Positions 6,045 to 14,001 are shown, counted from the stretch's first letter. The stretch: DNA of 14,663 nt from an uncultured bacterium (GCA_946401765.1 CAMIVJ010000028.1:1-14663); one strand, 5' to 3'. The notes: generated by a model not told the origin, from the letters alone. Made by a program: numbers and translations.

Positions 6045-7583
6045 TTAGGCGTCGCCAGGAGCATCAAGAGTGCTTCCCTCGTCATTTTGGCTCGTTTGGT
6101 ATCCACATTGGACTTCCACCGTGCTGCGATCGGTGAGGACGCACGGCGAGTCATAGACGGGCACGTCGACGAAGACGACGCCTGCGGGCACAACAATCTG
6201 GTTCTCCTTCGGAAACGCATAAACGCGCCCCGTCAGGAGGTCGATCCAGACCGGATCCTTGAACGGCTGCCCGTTGGGATATTTGAACACTGCAGGGCGG
6301 GTCTCAAACGAATCTCCGGGACGCGCATACTTCGGTTTCAGCGATTTGGTCTCGTCCGCATGTGTCCAGAACACGAGAACCCGCCGCCCGTCGGCCTTCT
6401 TGTACTCGTATGTGGAGAGGGTCGTGTCCCGCGTGCCGAAGCGTGAATTCTTCACGCGCTCCAACGTGTCGTCAAAGATGCTGACTACGTTCTGCACGGC
6501 GTAGTACGCGCGCTTGACGGCGATGACCTCCTTGTTCCAGTTGATGCGCAGAAGGCCCTTCAGGTTGATTTCCCGTCCCCTGTGGTTGAAGTCGCAGATC
6601 GTGAACACGCTCGACTCCACGTCGTGCCCGAGGTCGCCGAGCATCCGGCGCATGTCCCACTTCGCCTGCGAGTATTCGCTCCACGGGATGCCGCTGAGCG
6701 CGAACTTCGTGGCCATCTCGCTCGGGCAGCCGTTCTCGCCCTGGCGCAGCTTCGCCTTTGGATTGTATTTCGCGAGTATCTCCTTCTGCTTCTCAACGTT
6801 CTCGTACGACGATTCCGGCGCGGGCGCGTAGCCGTGGTAGATGAACCAGTCGAACATTTTCACGTCGGCGGCCATTTCCTTGAGGCACTTCTCGAAGTAC
6901 TCTGGGCTGTTGTGCGCGAGAGAGAGCCCCGCGATGCGTGAATCGGGGATGATGCGCTTGATGATTCGTGCCGTGCGGACGTTGAACGCGACGATCTGTT
7001 CGGTTGTCTTGTTAGCGCCAATGTCCGGTTCGTTCCACATCGCCCAGTCGCGCACGCGCCCCTTGTAGTGCGTAGCCATCGCCTCGACCCAGCGATCCCA
7101 TCCTGCCAACCCTTCTTCGGACGCAGGAAATCCCGCACCAAGGTCCCATCCGCCGCCGCCCTTGTAGATCGGATTGCCATAGCCAGTCTCCAAGAGGACG
7201 TTGATCCCCTGCGAGCAGGCGTAGTCGATGATCTTGTCGAGCCACGCGAAGTCGTACTTGCCCTTCTCCTTCTCGCACTTCGCCCAGCCTGCCTGAAGGC
7301 GGATCGTCTTGATGCCGAGCGGCGCGAGAAAAGCCTTGTACTCGTCGAAAATCGCGAAGTCGCGGTCGAGCGTCTCGCACCCAAGCGTCCAGTTGGAACC
7401 GCGTATCTCGCCCACACTGCGCGGACGCAGCGTTCCGATCCGCTCCATATCCACCCTCAGCGGCGTCTTCACCCTATCGGGCGAAACATCAAGTTTCACC
7501 TCGTATGCGCCGACCGCTGCGCACGCCGACACCGCTGCACCCACTAACATCCTTGCTGCTGCATTAATCATCGCCTGTTCCAT
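6045..7583 (-). CDS. Exported clan GH-A glycoside hydrolase (GH39/GH5-like)
   Basis: 512 residues. The N-terminus carries a short signal-like stretch (residues 6-26, AAARMLVGAAVSACAAVGA). A TIM-barrel retaining glycosidase is indicated by WNEPD at 183-187 (acid/base Glu185, the strand-4 NEP motif of clan GH-A) and by RQGENG near 280-285 (Glu283 as candidate strand-7 nucleophile). IRLQAGWAKCEKEKGKYDFAW (94-114) and NVLLETGYG fit strands of a GH39/GH5/GH42-type barrel. A small beta-rich tail (about 385-512) follows. Substrate is not predictable. The start could be 7583 or 7571 (MINAAA); neither has a good ribosome binding site. It begins 18 nt after the second CesT-like gene, so it may be the last gene of the effector operon. 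Confidence 0.82.
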   Translation of the reverse strand: MEQAMINAAARMLVGAAVSACAAVGAYEVKLDVSPDRVKTPLRVDMERIGTLRPRSVGEIRGSNWTLGCETLDRDFAIFDEYKAFLAPLGIKTIRLQAGWAKCEKEKGKYDFAWLDKIIDYACSQGINVLLETGYGNPIYKGGGGWDLGAGFPASEEGLAGWDRWVEAMATHYKGRVRDWAMWNEPDIGANKTTEQIVAFNVRTARIIKRIIPDSRIAGLSLAHNSPEYFEKCLKEMAADVKMFDWFIYHGYAPAPESSYENVEKQKEILAKYNPKAKLRQGENGCPSEMATKFALSGIPWSEYSQAKWDMRRMLGDLGHDVESSVFTICDFNHRGREINLKGLLRINWNKEVIAVKRAYYAVQNVVSIFDDTLERVKNSRFGTRDTTLSTYEYKKADGRRVLVFWTHADETKSLKPKYARPGDSFETRPAVFKYPNGQPFKDPVWIDLLTGRVYAFPKENQIVVPAGVVFVDVPVYDSPCVLTDRSTVEVQCGYQTSQNDEGSTLDAPGDA

Positions 7584-7601
7584 TCTCGCGTGTAACCGCG
7601 T

Positions 7602-8015
7602 CTATTTCTCGCTGGGCACAAGTTCCAAAAGGTTGCGTCGGCAAGACAGTGCGGAGGCGATGAACGGGTAAATCACGTTGGCGCCTTCGCCGCGAGAGAG
7701 CTCCTCCAGGCGCACGCGGCGCTCGAGCAACGCATGGTCGCCTTCCACGGAAAGCGACGAGCCCCCCGTCCCGGCGAAAAGATGGTTGGCCTCAAGCATT
7801 CGCGTTGCAGACGCCTCGATTTCGTCGGGCGGCAATTCCCCGAGGTCGGCGGATACAACCACGAAGCCGTCGTCGCCTTCCGAGGATATCTCCACCGAAA
7901 CCGGCTCTTCGCCGTCGTCGCCGAAAGACGCCTCGAACCCGGCCGTGCCGTTCTCGATTTCGAACGGCAGGCCGAGTTCCTTGCCAAGCGACTCCAAGAC
8001 ACCTTCGAACGTCAT
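7602..8015 (-). CDS. CesT-type T3SS chaperone-like protein B
   Basis: 137 residues, acidic, with no signal peptide. The order of predicted elements fits class I T3SS chaperones: an N-terminal helix (FEGVLESLGKELGLP), beta strands (about 18-57), a central helix with the family's typical L-x-A-N turn (RMLEANHLFAGTGG), a strand pair around SSLSVEGDHALLERRV, and a C-terminal helix. Such proteins dimerise, bind the N-terminal part of an effector in the cytoplasm, hold it secretion-competent and deliver it to the T3SS ATPase. The gene starts 4 nt after chaperone-like gene A and belongs to the giant-protein operon, so the giant protein is the natural client. The call rests on motif pattern and context; sequence divergence in this family is high. 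Confidence 0.72.
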   Translation of the reverse strand: MTFEGVLESLGKELGLPFEIENGTAGFEASFGDDGEEPVSVEISSEGDDGFVVVSADLGELPPDEIEASATRMLEANHLFAGTGGSSLSVEGDHALLERRVRLEELSRGEGANVIYPFIASALSCRRNLLELVPSEK

Positions 8016-8019
8016 GAGT

Positions 8020-8472
8020 CTACACCCTTATGAATTCGCCAAGGCCAAGGCCGGAAAGGTTCTCGCCGTCGGCATCCGCAAGCGAAATGCCGGTTAGCTT
8101 TCCCCGCGCGACCGTAAGCGTGGTGGCGAAATCCTCCACCATCGCCACGAGCCGGTCCGGATCGAGGTCTTCAAGGGCGGCGTACTGCGAAAGCTCGAAG
8201 CGCTTGGTCTCCGGGTCCACCGAGAGCGTTGCGCCCCTAGTGTCCCGGAAGCCGCGGTTGGCCTTCAGCGCCTCCATGAGCACCGCGCTCGCGTCGGGCG
8301 GAACGTCGCAGACCGCCGCGTTTAGCAGCACCGTCTCGCGCGGCTCCTTGATGTCCATGATCACGATCTCGCCGATGTCGGAGGCGAGAATGCATACGCC
8401 CTCTTCATCCGGGGTGAAGCCCTCGATGCCGATTTCGGCGCCGGTTTCCTCGATCAATTCCTCGTACGTCAT
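8020..8472 (-). CDS. CesT-type T3SS chaperone-like protein A
   Basis: 150 residues, acidic. It has the same architecture as protein B: helix TYEELIEETGAEIG, strands GVCILASD / EIVIMDI / VLLNAAVCDVP, helix ASAVLMEALKANRGF, then RGATLSVDPETKRFELSQ, which is the G-A-T-L-S-x-D strand pair common in CesT/SycE-like chaperones, and a final helix (LDPDRLVAMVEDFATTLTVAR). A 25-residue Gly/Asp/Leu tail follows. The ATG overlaps the giant gene's TAA (TAATG, 8470-8474), with AAAGGAG inside the giant gene's last codons as ribosome binding site. Tight coupling to the effector gene is typical for dedicated chaperones. Having two divergent CesT-like genes suggests either a heterodimer or two binding sites on one client; this is inference. 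Confidence 0.75.
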   Translation of the reverse strand: MTYEELIEETGAEIGIEGFTPDEEGVCILASDIGEIVIMDIKEPRETVLLNAAVCDVPPDASAVLMEALKANRGFRDTRGATLSVDPETKRFELSQYAALEDLDPDRLVAMVEDFATTLTVARGKLTGISLADADGENLSGLGLGEFIRV

Positions 8473-11400
8473 TACTTTGCTCCTTTCGCCGCTTTCTTGA
8501 CTTCCTTCTCGACTGCGTGGAAGAATGAGACGTAATCGCCCTTCTTCTGCCCCGCTATCGCCTCGACGGCGCTGTCGGCCACATCGCGGAACATCACCTC
8601 GAGCTGCTTCGTGCCGGGGAAGCGGAAATGGATTTCGCCCAGCTTCGGGTTGTTGGTCGCCTCTGCCTTGAGCATCGCCTTCTGCTTGTCGATGCCGGCC
8701 TTGACGATTCCCTTGAGGTGGTTGACCATGTCAGTGACGGTGGTCTTGTGCTTTTTCATGAATTCGGGTGTCACGACTTTCACGTCGCTGATGTCCATGC
8801 CGCCGAAGTGGTCCTTGAGCGCGTCGCCGAGGTACTGGTCGATTGCATAGTCGCCGGACACGAACTCGAGATCGATCGTCCCGATCATTTCCGAGCGCGA
8901 ATGCGCGAACTGGTGGTACTGGTCGAGCACGGCGCCGGTGTCGGCGATCTGCTTGTCCATCTCGTTCGTGATCAGCTCGCTCCAGCGGTGCATGTCCTCC
9001 AGCGACACTACCGTGTTGCTCAGAACGGCCTCTGCGCGCTTCATGGCGGCGACGAGGTGTTCCTGGAGGCCTGTGACGTTCAAGAACACGATGTCACGCA
9101 GCCCGTCATCGCCTTCCGGCGGGAGTTCGTACGCGGCGAGGTAGCTCTTCGACGCCATGATTTCCTTCGTGCGCTTGCTGACGAGGTCGGATTCCATTGC
9201 AGTGTACATCGCCTTGCGCCCGATCCTGTTGAGGTACGTGACGAAGCCCTTGATGTAGTTCGCCGAAAGCAGCGGCTCGCTTGCGCGCCCCTTCTCGGAG
9301 ATCTCCTGCTGCAGGGCCACGACGCGCTTCTTGAAGTGCGCGACGGCTGCGTCCTTGAGGGTGCCCTGCTTGATGTCCTCGCTCGACACGTGTATGTCGG
9401 GCAGGTTGTACTTCTCGAGCCAGAGCTCGAAGAGCTTCACCGCGGGCTCCACCTGCGTTTCGTTGAACTCGCCCTCAAGCACGGACTTCTGCACTCCCAG
9501 CACCGTGTCGCGGACGAACCGGCGGAACGCCTCCTGCGCCTCCGTGGCGGCCTTGGGCTCCGCGCTCGTGGTGTTTGCGCCGTATGCGACCTCTGTCATC
9601 GCGGCCTTGCGCGCGTCGGCCACGATCTTCTGCGCGTCCGGGCTCTTGAGCGCCGTCGCGAGCGCCTCCTTCGTCGCGTTCTCCACGGCATCGGAGCCGG
9701 TCAGAAGCTCCTTCATGCCGATGTCGTTGAACACCATAAGAAGACCGATGTGCGTCGTGAGGTTCATGTCATTGAGCTTGTGGACCATGGCATTGACCTG
9801 AGTGTCGGCCCAGTTTTCGGCGAGCGGAACGGCGATGTCCTTGCGCGTGTAGTCGTCCAGATGGTTCAGGATCTGCGTCTCCATGTCCTGGCGGAGGACC
9901 GGCATGAGCTTCTCCTCGAGGTGGCGGATGTCGTCGTCCGTGGCGCCAGCCTCCTTGAGCTTGCCATGCATCTCCCTGATCTTCGCCTCAAAGGCCGGCA
10001 TGCATTTCTCGTATGCGTCCGTCACCTTCTTGCTGTAGACCATGAATTCGGAGACCTCCATGTCGACCTTGTCTTCCAGCATCTTCTTGAGCATGCCGTC
10101 GAACGCCGTGGCGAAGCCCTTGACCTTCGGCGGCTCCTTGTCGCGGCTGATGGCATTCAGAACCTCGTTCATCTTGGCGGTGGCCACATCCTTGCCGCGG
10201 TGGGTCTCGGTACGAAGCGCGTCGTCGTACTTCTCGAGGATCGGGAGGGCGTCCTTGACGAACGCCTCGCGGAACTTCGCGTGCGACTCTACGTGCTTGT
10301 CGACGATCGCCTGGATTTCCTTGTTGATGCGCTCCATGAACTCCTTGCGTCCGCCGGTCGCGTACATGATCGCGAATTTCTCGGCATGGGCAAGCACTTC
10401 CTTCACAGCCTGGTTGACGATGTTGGCCAGTTCGTTGGCCGGCATGGCAGAGGCGTAGTTCTTCACCTTGGAATCGTCCGCAAGCACGCGCGTCTTCTCG
10501 CCGGCGGCGAGGTCGGCCGCGAGCGTGCTCTTCCCTTCGGGCCCCGTGGGATTGTAGATCCAGCTCAGAACGGCGAAAGTCCGTTCGTCGAGGACGCTCT
10601 CGAACACGTATGAGACGTTTTCCTTCGAGTAGAGCTTGTCGATCCCCGGAAGGTCGAAGAACGAAAGCACGATCTTCTCGACGTTCGCCGACTTCTTCGT
10701 GTACGTCTCGGGGTTCGCGAGGAAATTGCGCTTGATCTCGTCAGTCTTGCCCTTGTACGACAGCAGCACGCCGTCGGCGACGCTCTTGGCGAGCGTCTTC
10801 ACGCCGTCCTTGCCGAATTCCTTCTTGTAGGTCTCCATGGTCTCCGGCTTGAGGGCTGCATTCAAGGCGTCCTCCATGTAGACGCGCAGGCGCTCGTCAA
10901 GCTTGGTGCAGAGGCCGTTGACGCCGTTCACGAGATCCTTCGCCGCAGAGACGAACGCGCTCTGCACGCTGTCGTTGAAGTTCGTGCCGATCTGGTGGTG
11001 ACCGAGCTTCTTGCCCTCGATCTTCTTCTCAAGCACCTTCCAGTAGAGCTTGTTGAGCGCGACGGTCAGCTCGCCGTCGCCGAAATCCGCCGTCAGCTTC
11101 ACGCCGGCCTGGGCCAGGCTATCACGGCAGGCATCGACGTGCGCCTTTACGTCGAGGAGCTTGCGGCGCTCCTCGCCGCCGTAGGCGTTGGCGAGGGCGA
11201 TGGAGCTGATGCGCTGGCGCATTTCGGACGTGACGGCGTCCTTCTCCTCGCTGAAGAGCGTCTCAAGAATCTTCGCGCCGGCCTTTATGGCTTTATCGTC
11301 GCTCTCGCTCTTCGCGAGGGGCGTCTTCCCGTAGAAGCGCTCCACGGCGCGCGAGAGAGCCGAATCGATGCGCGTCTTGTAGTCGGCGTAGAGAGTGTTG

Positions 11401-13187
11401 TACTCATCGGCCGTGATGTTGCCCTTCTTGAGGAGGCGGTCGAGTTGCGTCCTGAATGACGTGAGCGCCTTGCCTACGAGCAGCTGCTCGCTATCGTGGA
11501 AGAACTTCTTGTACGCCTTTGCCGCGAGGCGCATCGCGTTCAGCGCGTCCGGGTACGAGGCCTCGTCGATGTGCAGGCGCATCGCGCCCTTGGAGGCGAG
11601 CGAGTTGCCGATCTTCTGGTTGAGGATGTTCGGCACCGTGCGCTTGAGGAGGTTGTCGACCATCGGCAGGCCGCCACGCTCCTCATTGGCGATGTCGATT
11701 GCGCCGTCTGACATCGCCTTGAGGAACTTCTGCACGTTCCCCCCGGCCTTGAGCTGGGGAATGTTCATCCCGGGAATCACGCCCGTTGCCCAGCGCTCAC
11801 CGTAGTTGAGCTGTCCGGCGACGACGAGCTGGTTGATGTGCTCCTTCGCCTTCTGCTCGAAGTTCGCCTCATGCTGCGGAAGATCCGAGGCGCCCTTTGC
11901 GTAGTTGTCCAGGAGGAACTTAGTGGTGTAGTTCGCCAGGTTCGCCTCCTTGATGTACGTTTCCGTGAGCGCTACCACGCCCTGGGCGAGCGCCTTGCCG
12001 CCCTCGGCCTGCTTCAGGTTCACGTTGTACACGATGGCTTCCCTCGCCGCGCCGAACACCGCCAGCCTCTTCTGCGTGGCCTGCTGAAATGCGATGGTCG
12101 CCTTCACCGCATTCATCTTCCGATCGATCTCGTCCCTATCCTGCGGAACCTCTACCTTCTCGTCCAGCACCTTGTTCGCGCCCTCGATGAAGCGCTTGGC
12201 CGCATCGACGATCTTGTCGATGGAGAGGTCGCCTTCCAGCACCTCCTCGACGCTGGCGGGGTTGTTATTGTCGGCGAAGTCTCGAATGTTCTCCGCAGCC
12301 TGACGCACCATCACTGGCAGCACATTGGAAATGAACAGCTCGAGCGTGGAGCCGGCCGTCCCGAAGCCGAGGTCCACGGCCTCCACGCCTTCGTCCTTCA
12401 GAATGCCCTTCAGCGCGGCGCGGACCTTGCCCACGTCGGCCTCCGGGACTTCGCCGCCGAAGTTCGCCGCGTTTGCGGCGATGCCGCGCGCGACGTCCTT
12501 GCACGCCTTTTCCGCATCGACGCGAAGCTTCGCGGTGGCCACGAGGTTGTCGAGCTGCACGAGATAAGCGCGGAACTCGGTCTCCCCCATCTTCATGCGC
12601 TTCGTGGGATCGGGGTTGGCGGCGTTCGCCTCGTCGGTCTCGAAGTAGAGCTGCTTCGTGATGTCGATGCCCTTCATCGAGGGCTTGAGGTACTTCGCGA
12701 TGAAGTCGTCCTTGCTTCCAATGAAGCCGCACCGAGCCATCGCGTCCTTGAAGAAGTTTTCAACGATCTTCATGCGCCCGAAGCCGTTGTTGAACTCGCT
12801 GTCGAACTTCTCGAAGATCGCCTTCAGCTCGCGGCGGCTCAGCGCCTTGCCAGCTTCTATCTGGCCATTCGCGTTCTTGGGACGGAGGATCATGTCCTTG
12901 ATCTTCTCGCCGGCCTCGCCCATGAACCGGAGGTCGCTCTCGATTGCGGACAGGAACTTCGCGCGCACCGACTTGTTGTGCGCCGCGCTGACGTTGCTTC
13001 TCCAGGAGAGCGGCACGTCGATCTTGTTGTTGAACTTCTCGATCTTTAGCTTGCCGTCGGACGCCGTCGTAAAGCGCACGTAGCCCTTGTTGGTCCCAGA
13101 CTCGTAGTTGACCATCTTGCGATAGTCATCTATCTTGTAGATGCTCTGGTTGGCATCAAGTTGCGCCGCTGTGATGTTCTTTGACAT
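8472..13187 (-). CDS. Giant 1571-aa helical protein, candidate T3SS effector
   Basis: No catalytic domain is recognisable. The protein is Ala/Lys/Glu-rich and predicted almost entirely alpha-helical, with about five Cys and seven Trp and no signal peptide or transmembrane segment. The N-terminus (MSKNITAAQLDANQSI) is Ser/Asn/Ile-rich and flexible, as in T3SS secretion signals. Residues about 35-122 resemble the truncated gene product at 3666-3989, so the N-terminal module is shared by at least two proteins here. Segments near 577-615 and about 1073-1105 (LLKKGNITADEYNTLYADY and KLKEAGATDDDIRHLEEKL) look alike and hint at internal repeats. The start at 13187 is supported by AGGAGA eight to thirteen nt upstream. 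Two CesT-like chaperone genes follow directly. An effector role is inferred from chaperone coupling, not from a known domain. A structural or other cytoplasmic role remains possible. Confidence 0.9.
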   Translation of the reverse strand: MSKNITAAQLDANQSIYKIDDYRKMVNYESGTNKGYVRFTTASDGKLKIEKFNNKIDVPLSWRSNVSAAHNKSVRAKFLSAIESDLRFMGEAGEKIKDMILRPKNANGQIEAGKALSRRELKAIFEKFDSEFNNGFGRMKIVENFFKDAMARCGFIGSKDDFIAKYLKPSMKGIDITKQLYFETDEANAANPDPTKRMKMGETEFRAYLVQLDNLVATAKLRVDAEKACKDVARGIAANAANFGGEVPEADVGKVRAALKGILKDEGVEAVDLGFGTAGSTLELFISNVLPVMVRQAAENIRDFADNNNPASVEEVLEGDLSIDKIVDAAKRFIEGANKVLDEKVEVPQDRDEIDRKMNAVKATIAFQQATQKRLAVFGAAREAIVYNVNLKQAEGGKALAQGVVALTETYIKEANLANYTTKFLLDNYAKGASDLPQHEANFEQKAKEHINQLVVAGQLNYGERWATGVIPGMNIPQLKAGGNVQKFLKAMSDGAIDIANEERGGLPMVDNLLKRTVPNILNQKIGNSLASKGAMRLHIDEASYPDALNAMRLAAKAYKKFFHDSEQLLVGKALTSFRTQLDRLLKKGNITADEYNTLYADYKTRIDSALSRAVERFYGKTPLAKSESDDKAIKAGAKILETLFSEEKDAVTSEMRQRISSIALANAYGGEERRKLLDVKAHVDACRDSLAQAGVKLTADFGDGELTVALNKLYWKVLEKKIEGKKLGHHQIGTNFNDSVQSAFVSAAKDLVNGVNGLCTKLDERLRVYMEDALNAALKPETMETYKKEFGKDGVKTLAKSVADGVLLSYKGKTDEIKRNFLANPETYTKKSANVEKIVLSFFDLPGIDKLYSKENVSYVFESVLDERTFAVLSWIYNPTGPEGKSTLAADLAAGEKTRVLADDSKVKNYASAMPANELANIVNQAVKEVLAHAEKFAIMYATGGRKEFMERINKEIQAIVDKHVESHAKFREAFVKDALPILEKYDDALRTETHRGKDVATAKMNEVLNAISRDKEPPKVKGFATAFDGMLKKMLEDKVDMEVSEFMVYSKKVTDAYEKCMPAFEAKIREMHGKLKEAGATDDDIRHLEEKLMPVLRQDMETQILNHLDDYTRKDIAVPLAENWADTQVNAMVHKLNDMNLTTHIGLLMVFNDIGMKELLTGSDAVENATKEALATALKSPDAQKIVADARKAAMTEVAYGANTTSAEPKAATEAQEAFRRFVRDTVLGVQKSVLEGEFNETQVEPAVKLFELWLEKYNLPDIHVSSEDIKQGTLKDAAVAHFKKRVVALQQEISEKGRASEPLLSANYIKGFVTYLNRIGRKAMYTAMESDLVSKRTKEIMASKSYLAAYELPPEGDDGLRDIVFLNVTGLQEHLVAAMKRAEAVLSNTVVSLEDMHRWSELITNEMDKQIADTGAVLDQYHQFAHSRSEMIGTIDLEFVSGDYAIDQYLGDALKDHFGGMDISDVKVVTPEFMKKHKTTVTDMVNHLKGIVKAGIDKQKAMLKAEATNNPKLGEIHFRFPGTKQLEVMFRDVADSAVEAIAGQKKGDYVSFFHAVEKEVKKAAKGAK

Positions 13188-13218
13188 GGCTGTCTCCTTT
13201 TTTGTAAATCGTTTCGCC

Positions 13219-13249
13219 CTGTTTACACATGAGATCCTGCGAGGTTACA
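13219..13249 (-). promoter_or_regulatory. Bipartite upstream box of the giant effector gene
   Basis: On the minus strand TGTAACC (13249 down to 13243) is followed 13 bases later by TGTGTAAACAG (13229 down to 13219), which ends 31 bases before the ATG. The layout is the same as at 3604-3634. A further TGTAAA/TTTACA inverted repeat is formed with sequence just downstream. The upstream element also lies within the 13240-13256 palindrome. ECF-sigma-type promoter or regulator site is inference. No housekeeping TATAAT is seen here, unlike the promoters of three other minus-strand ORFs in the window. Confidence 0.5.
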
Positions 13250-13558
13250 CACCTCGTTCCGCAATTTTTGGAAAAAACTGGATGGCCCGCCTATGATTTT
13301 CTCCGAGCCCACTTTCAACACCCCGCGAAGTCTGCCGCACAAACGATTACGCACTATGCATTTTCTAGAATATCGCCATTCACAGTTCCCTAATCTCCGT
13401 TCCCCGCCGTTCCCTAATCTTTGGTCCCCAGCATTCCCTAATCTCTGTTCCCCACCCCGCACAGGATAATTGTGCCATCCGCACCAGTCGCCCAACTGGT
13501 CGCCCCTATGAGTACCGACGAGGATAGCACGCTTCACCTTATTTACGGTTGTTTTCAT
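13223..13558 (-). CDS. Doubtful small ORF, 111 aa, possible gene remnant
   Basis: Starts at the ATG at 13558 (an upstream in-frame ATG at 13585 lies before the promoter -10 and is less likely). Residues 1-33 (MKTTVNKVKRAILVGTHRGD... to about WHNYPV) look protein-like, with Trp, His, Cys and Gly in a plausible conserved-looking run. Residues 35-58 are three copies of an 8-residue unit of the type GG[ED][QR]RLGN, produced by a 24-bp tandem DNA repeat. The remainder is low in family signal, and the ORF stops inside the giant gene's upstream box (TGTGTAA). I do not recognise it. It may be the start of a gene whose body has been replaced by repeats. Confidence 0.3.
   Translation of the reverse strand: MKTTVNKVKRAILVGTHRGDQLGDWCGWHNYPVRGGEQRLGNAGDQRLGNGGERRLGNCEWRYSRKCIVRNRLCGRLRGVLKVGSEKIIGGPSSFFQKLRNEVCNLAGSHV
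13240..13256. promoter_or_regulatory. Perfect 6-bp palindrome upstream of the giant gene
   Basis: CGAGGT-TACAC-ACCTCG forms a perfect stem with a 5-nt loop. It overlaps the TGTAACC element of the bipartite box, so it could be an operator or an RNA hairpin at the end of the small upstream ORF. The equivalent position at 3604 lacks the palindrome. Confidence 0.4.
13385..13456. repeat. 24-bp tandem repeat, three copies
   Basis: Units at 13385-13408, 13409-13432 and 13433-13456. All share TTCCCTAATCT followed by a variable base pair and a TCCCC core. The unit length is a multiple of three and stays in frame with the minus-strand small ORF, giving the RLGN octapeptide repeat. There are no spacers, so this is not a CRISPR array. 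Confidence 0.85.
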
Positions 13559-13565
13559 ACTTCCT

Positions 13566-13574
13566 ATTATACCA
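13566..13574 (-). promoter_or_regulatory. Extended -10 element before the small ORF
   Basis: TGGTATAAT on the minus strand, a perfect TGnTATAAT. Seven bases separate it from the ATG at 13558, so the transcript would start at or one base before the ATG, similar to the left operon promoter. The element overlaps a 15-bp tandem duplication. No -35 is evident. Confidence 0.45.
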
Positions 13575-13598
13575 AAACATCTCATACCAAAACATCTC
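13569..13598. repeat. Perfect 15-bp tandem duplication
   Basis: ATACCAAAACATCTC occurs at 13569-13583 and again at 13584-13598. Read on the minus strand it duplicates a TGGTAT stretch, but only the copy nearer the ORF completes TGGTATAAT. Confidence 0.85.
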
Positions 13599-13651
13599 CC
13601 TCCCCGAAATATCAGAATAATTTCTTCTCGTTAGATACCGAGATACCTTTT

Positions 13652-13842
13652 GGGAGACTTGCCCCTTTGGTGACTGTCCCCAGATCAATACTTCTTGCCC
13701 CCTTTGGGGACTGTCCCCCCTACGGTCATCGGTCTTGAGTCTCGCGGGGACTGAGTCTCGCGGGGACTGTCCCCTCGGTGTCGACTCCAGACTCCCTGGG
13801 GACAGTCCCCACCTCCCAACGAAATCTCGCAGAGACTGTTCC
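13652..13842. repeat. Cluster of GGGGACWGTCCCC palindromes (REP-like)
   Basis: Near-perfect 13-bp palindromes lie at 13669-13681 (one mismatch), 13706-13718, 13762-13774 and 13798-13810. Degenerate copies are at 13652-13665 and 13831-13842 and a half copy begins at 13746. They lie just upstream of the Y1-transposase-like gene, and another copy lies inside that gene. Clusters of short palindromes beside a tyrosine transposase gene are the hallmark of REP/RAYT systems, which is established knowledge; assigning this pair to that type is inference. Confidence 0.75.
13736..13767. repeat. 16-bp tandem duplication inside the palindrome cluster
   Basis: TGAGTCTCGCGGGGAC occurs twice back to back (13736-13751 and 13752-13767). 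The second copy runs on into a complete GGGGACTGTCCCC palindrome and the first gives only its left half, suggesting slippage or local duplication. Confidence 0.85.
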
Positions 13843-13875
13843 ATCATAGACTGGCCAGAGGTTTTGTCTCTCGGG

Positions 13876-13881
13876 TATAAT
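13876..13881 (+). promoter_or_regulatory. Candidate -10 upstream of the transposase-like gene
   Basis: A perfect TATAAT in an AT-rich stretch, about 120 bases before the ATG at 14002. No convincing -35 is found 16-18 bp upstream. GATAAT at 13922-13927 is an alternative. Downstream, an imperfect hairpin (GCAC/GTGC arms with a TGGGAC loop, about 13938-13958) may lie in the leader. Confidence 0.35.
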
Positions 13882-14001
13882 TCTTAACAATCTTTTAACA
13901 TTTGTCTTGCACAAAATATGCGATAATATATGGGTCTTCGGCGCGCACTGGGACGTGCCGCTTCGAAAAGGGAAATTGATCAAAAATGAAAGGAAAAGGC
14001 A

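Larger units (their letters stand above)
13188..14001. other. Repeat-rich, mostly non-coding stretch
   Basis: About 800 bp between the divergent starts of the giant gene and the transposase-like gene. It contains, in order, the giant gene's upstream box and a hairpin, a doubtful small minus-strand ORF, 24-bp and 15-bp tandem repeats, a run of GGGGACWGTCCCC palindromes, and an AT-rich promoter-like stretch (about 13876-13930). It is visibly more AT-rich than the coding regions outside the palindromes. No tRNA or recognised riboswitch was seen. Confidence 0.6.

Noticed and set aside
8628..10613. Long plus-strand open frame (661 codons) opposite the giant gene
   Set aside because: It is an antisense shadow of the high-GC giant gene: the translation is rich in Arg, Leu, Val and His with no domain signal, and there is no ribosome binding site. 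The same holds for 11838-13049.
8472..13187. Giant protein as a phage tail tape-measure protein
   Set aside because: No phage genes or transmembrane stretches are nearby, and the two following genes match T3SS chaperones rather than tail-assembly chaperones, so this reading is less likely though not excluded.
13385..13456. Possible CRISPR array
   Set aside because: The 24-bp units are directly adjacent with no spacers, and no cas genes are seen.
13539..13847. Minus-strand open frame of 102 codons across the palindromes
   Set aside because: It consists almost wholly of translated repeats (palindromes and the 15-bp duplication) and shows no protein-family character.
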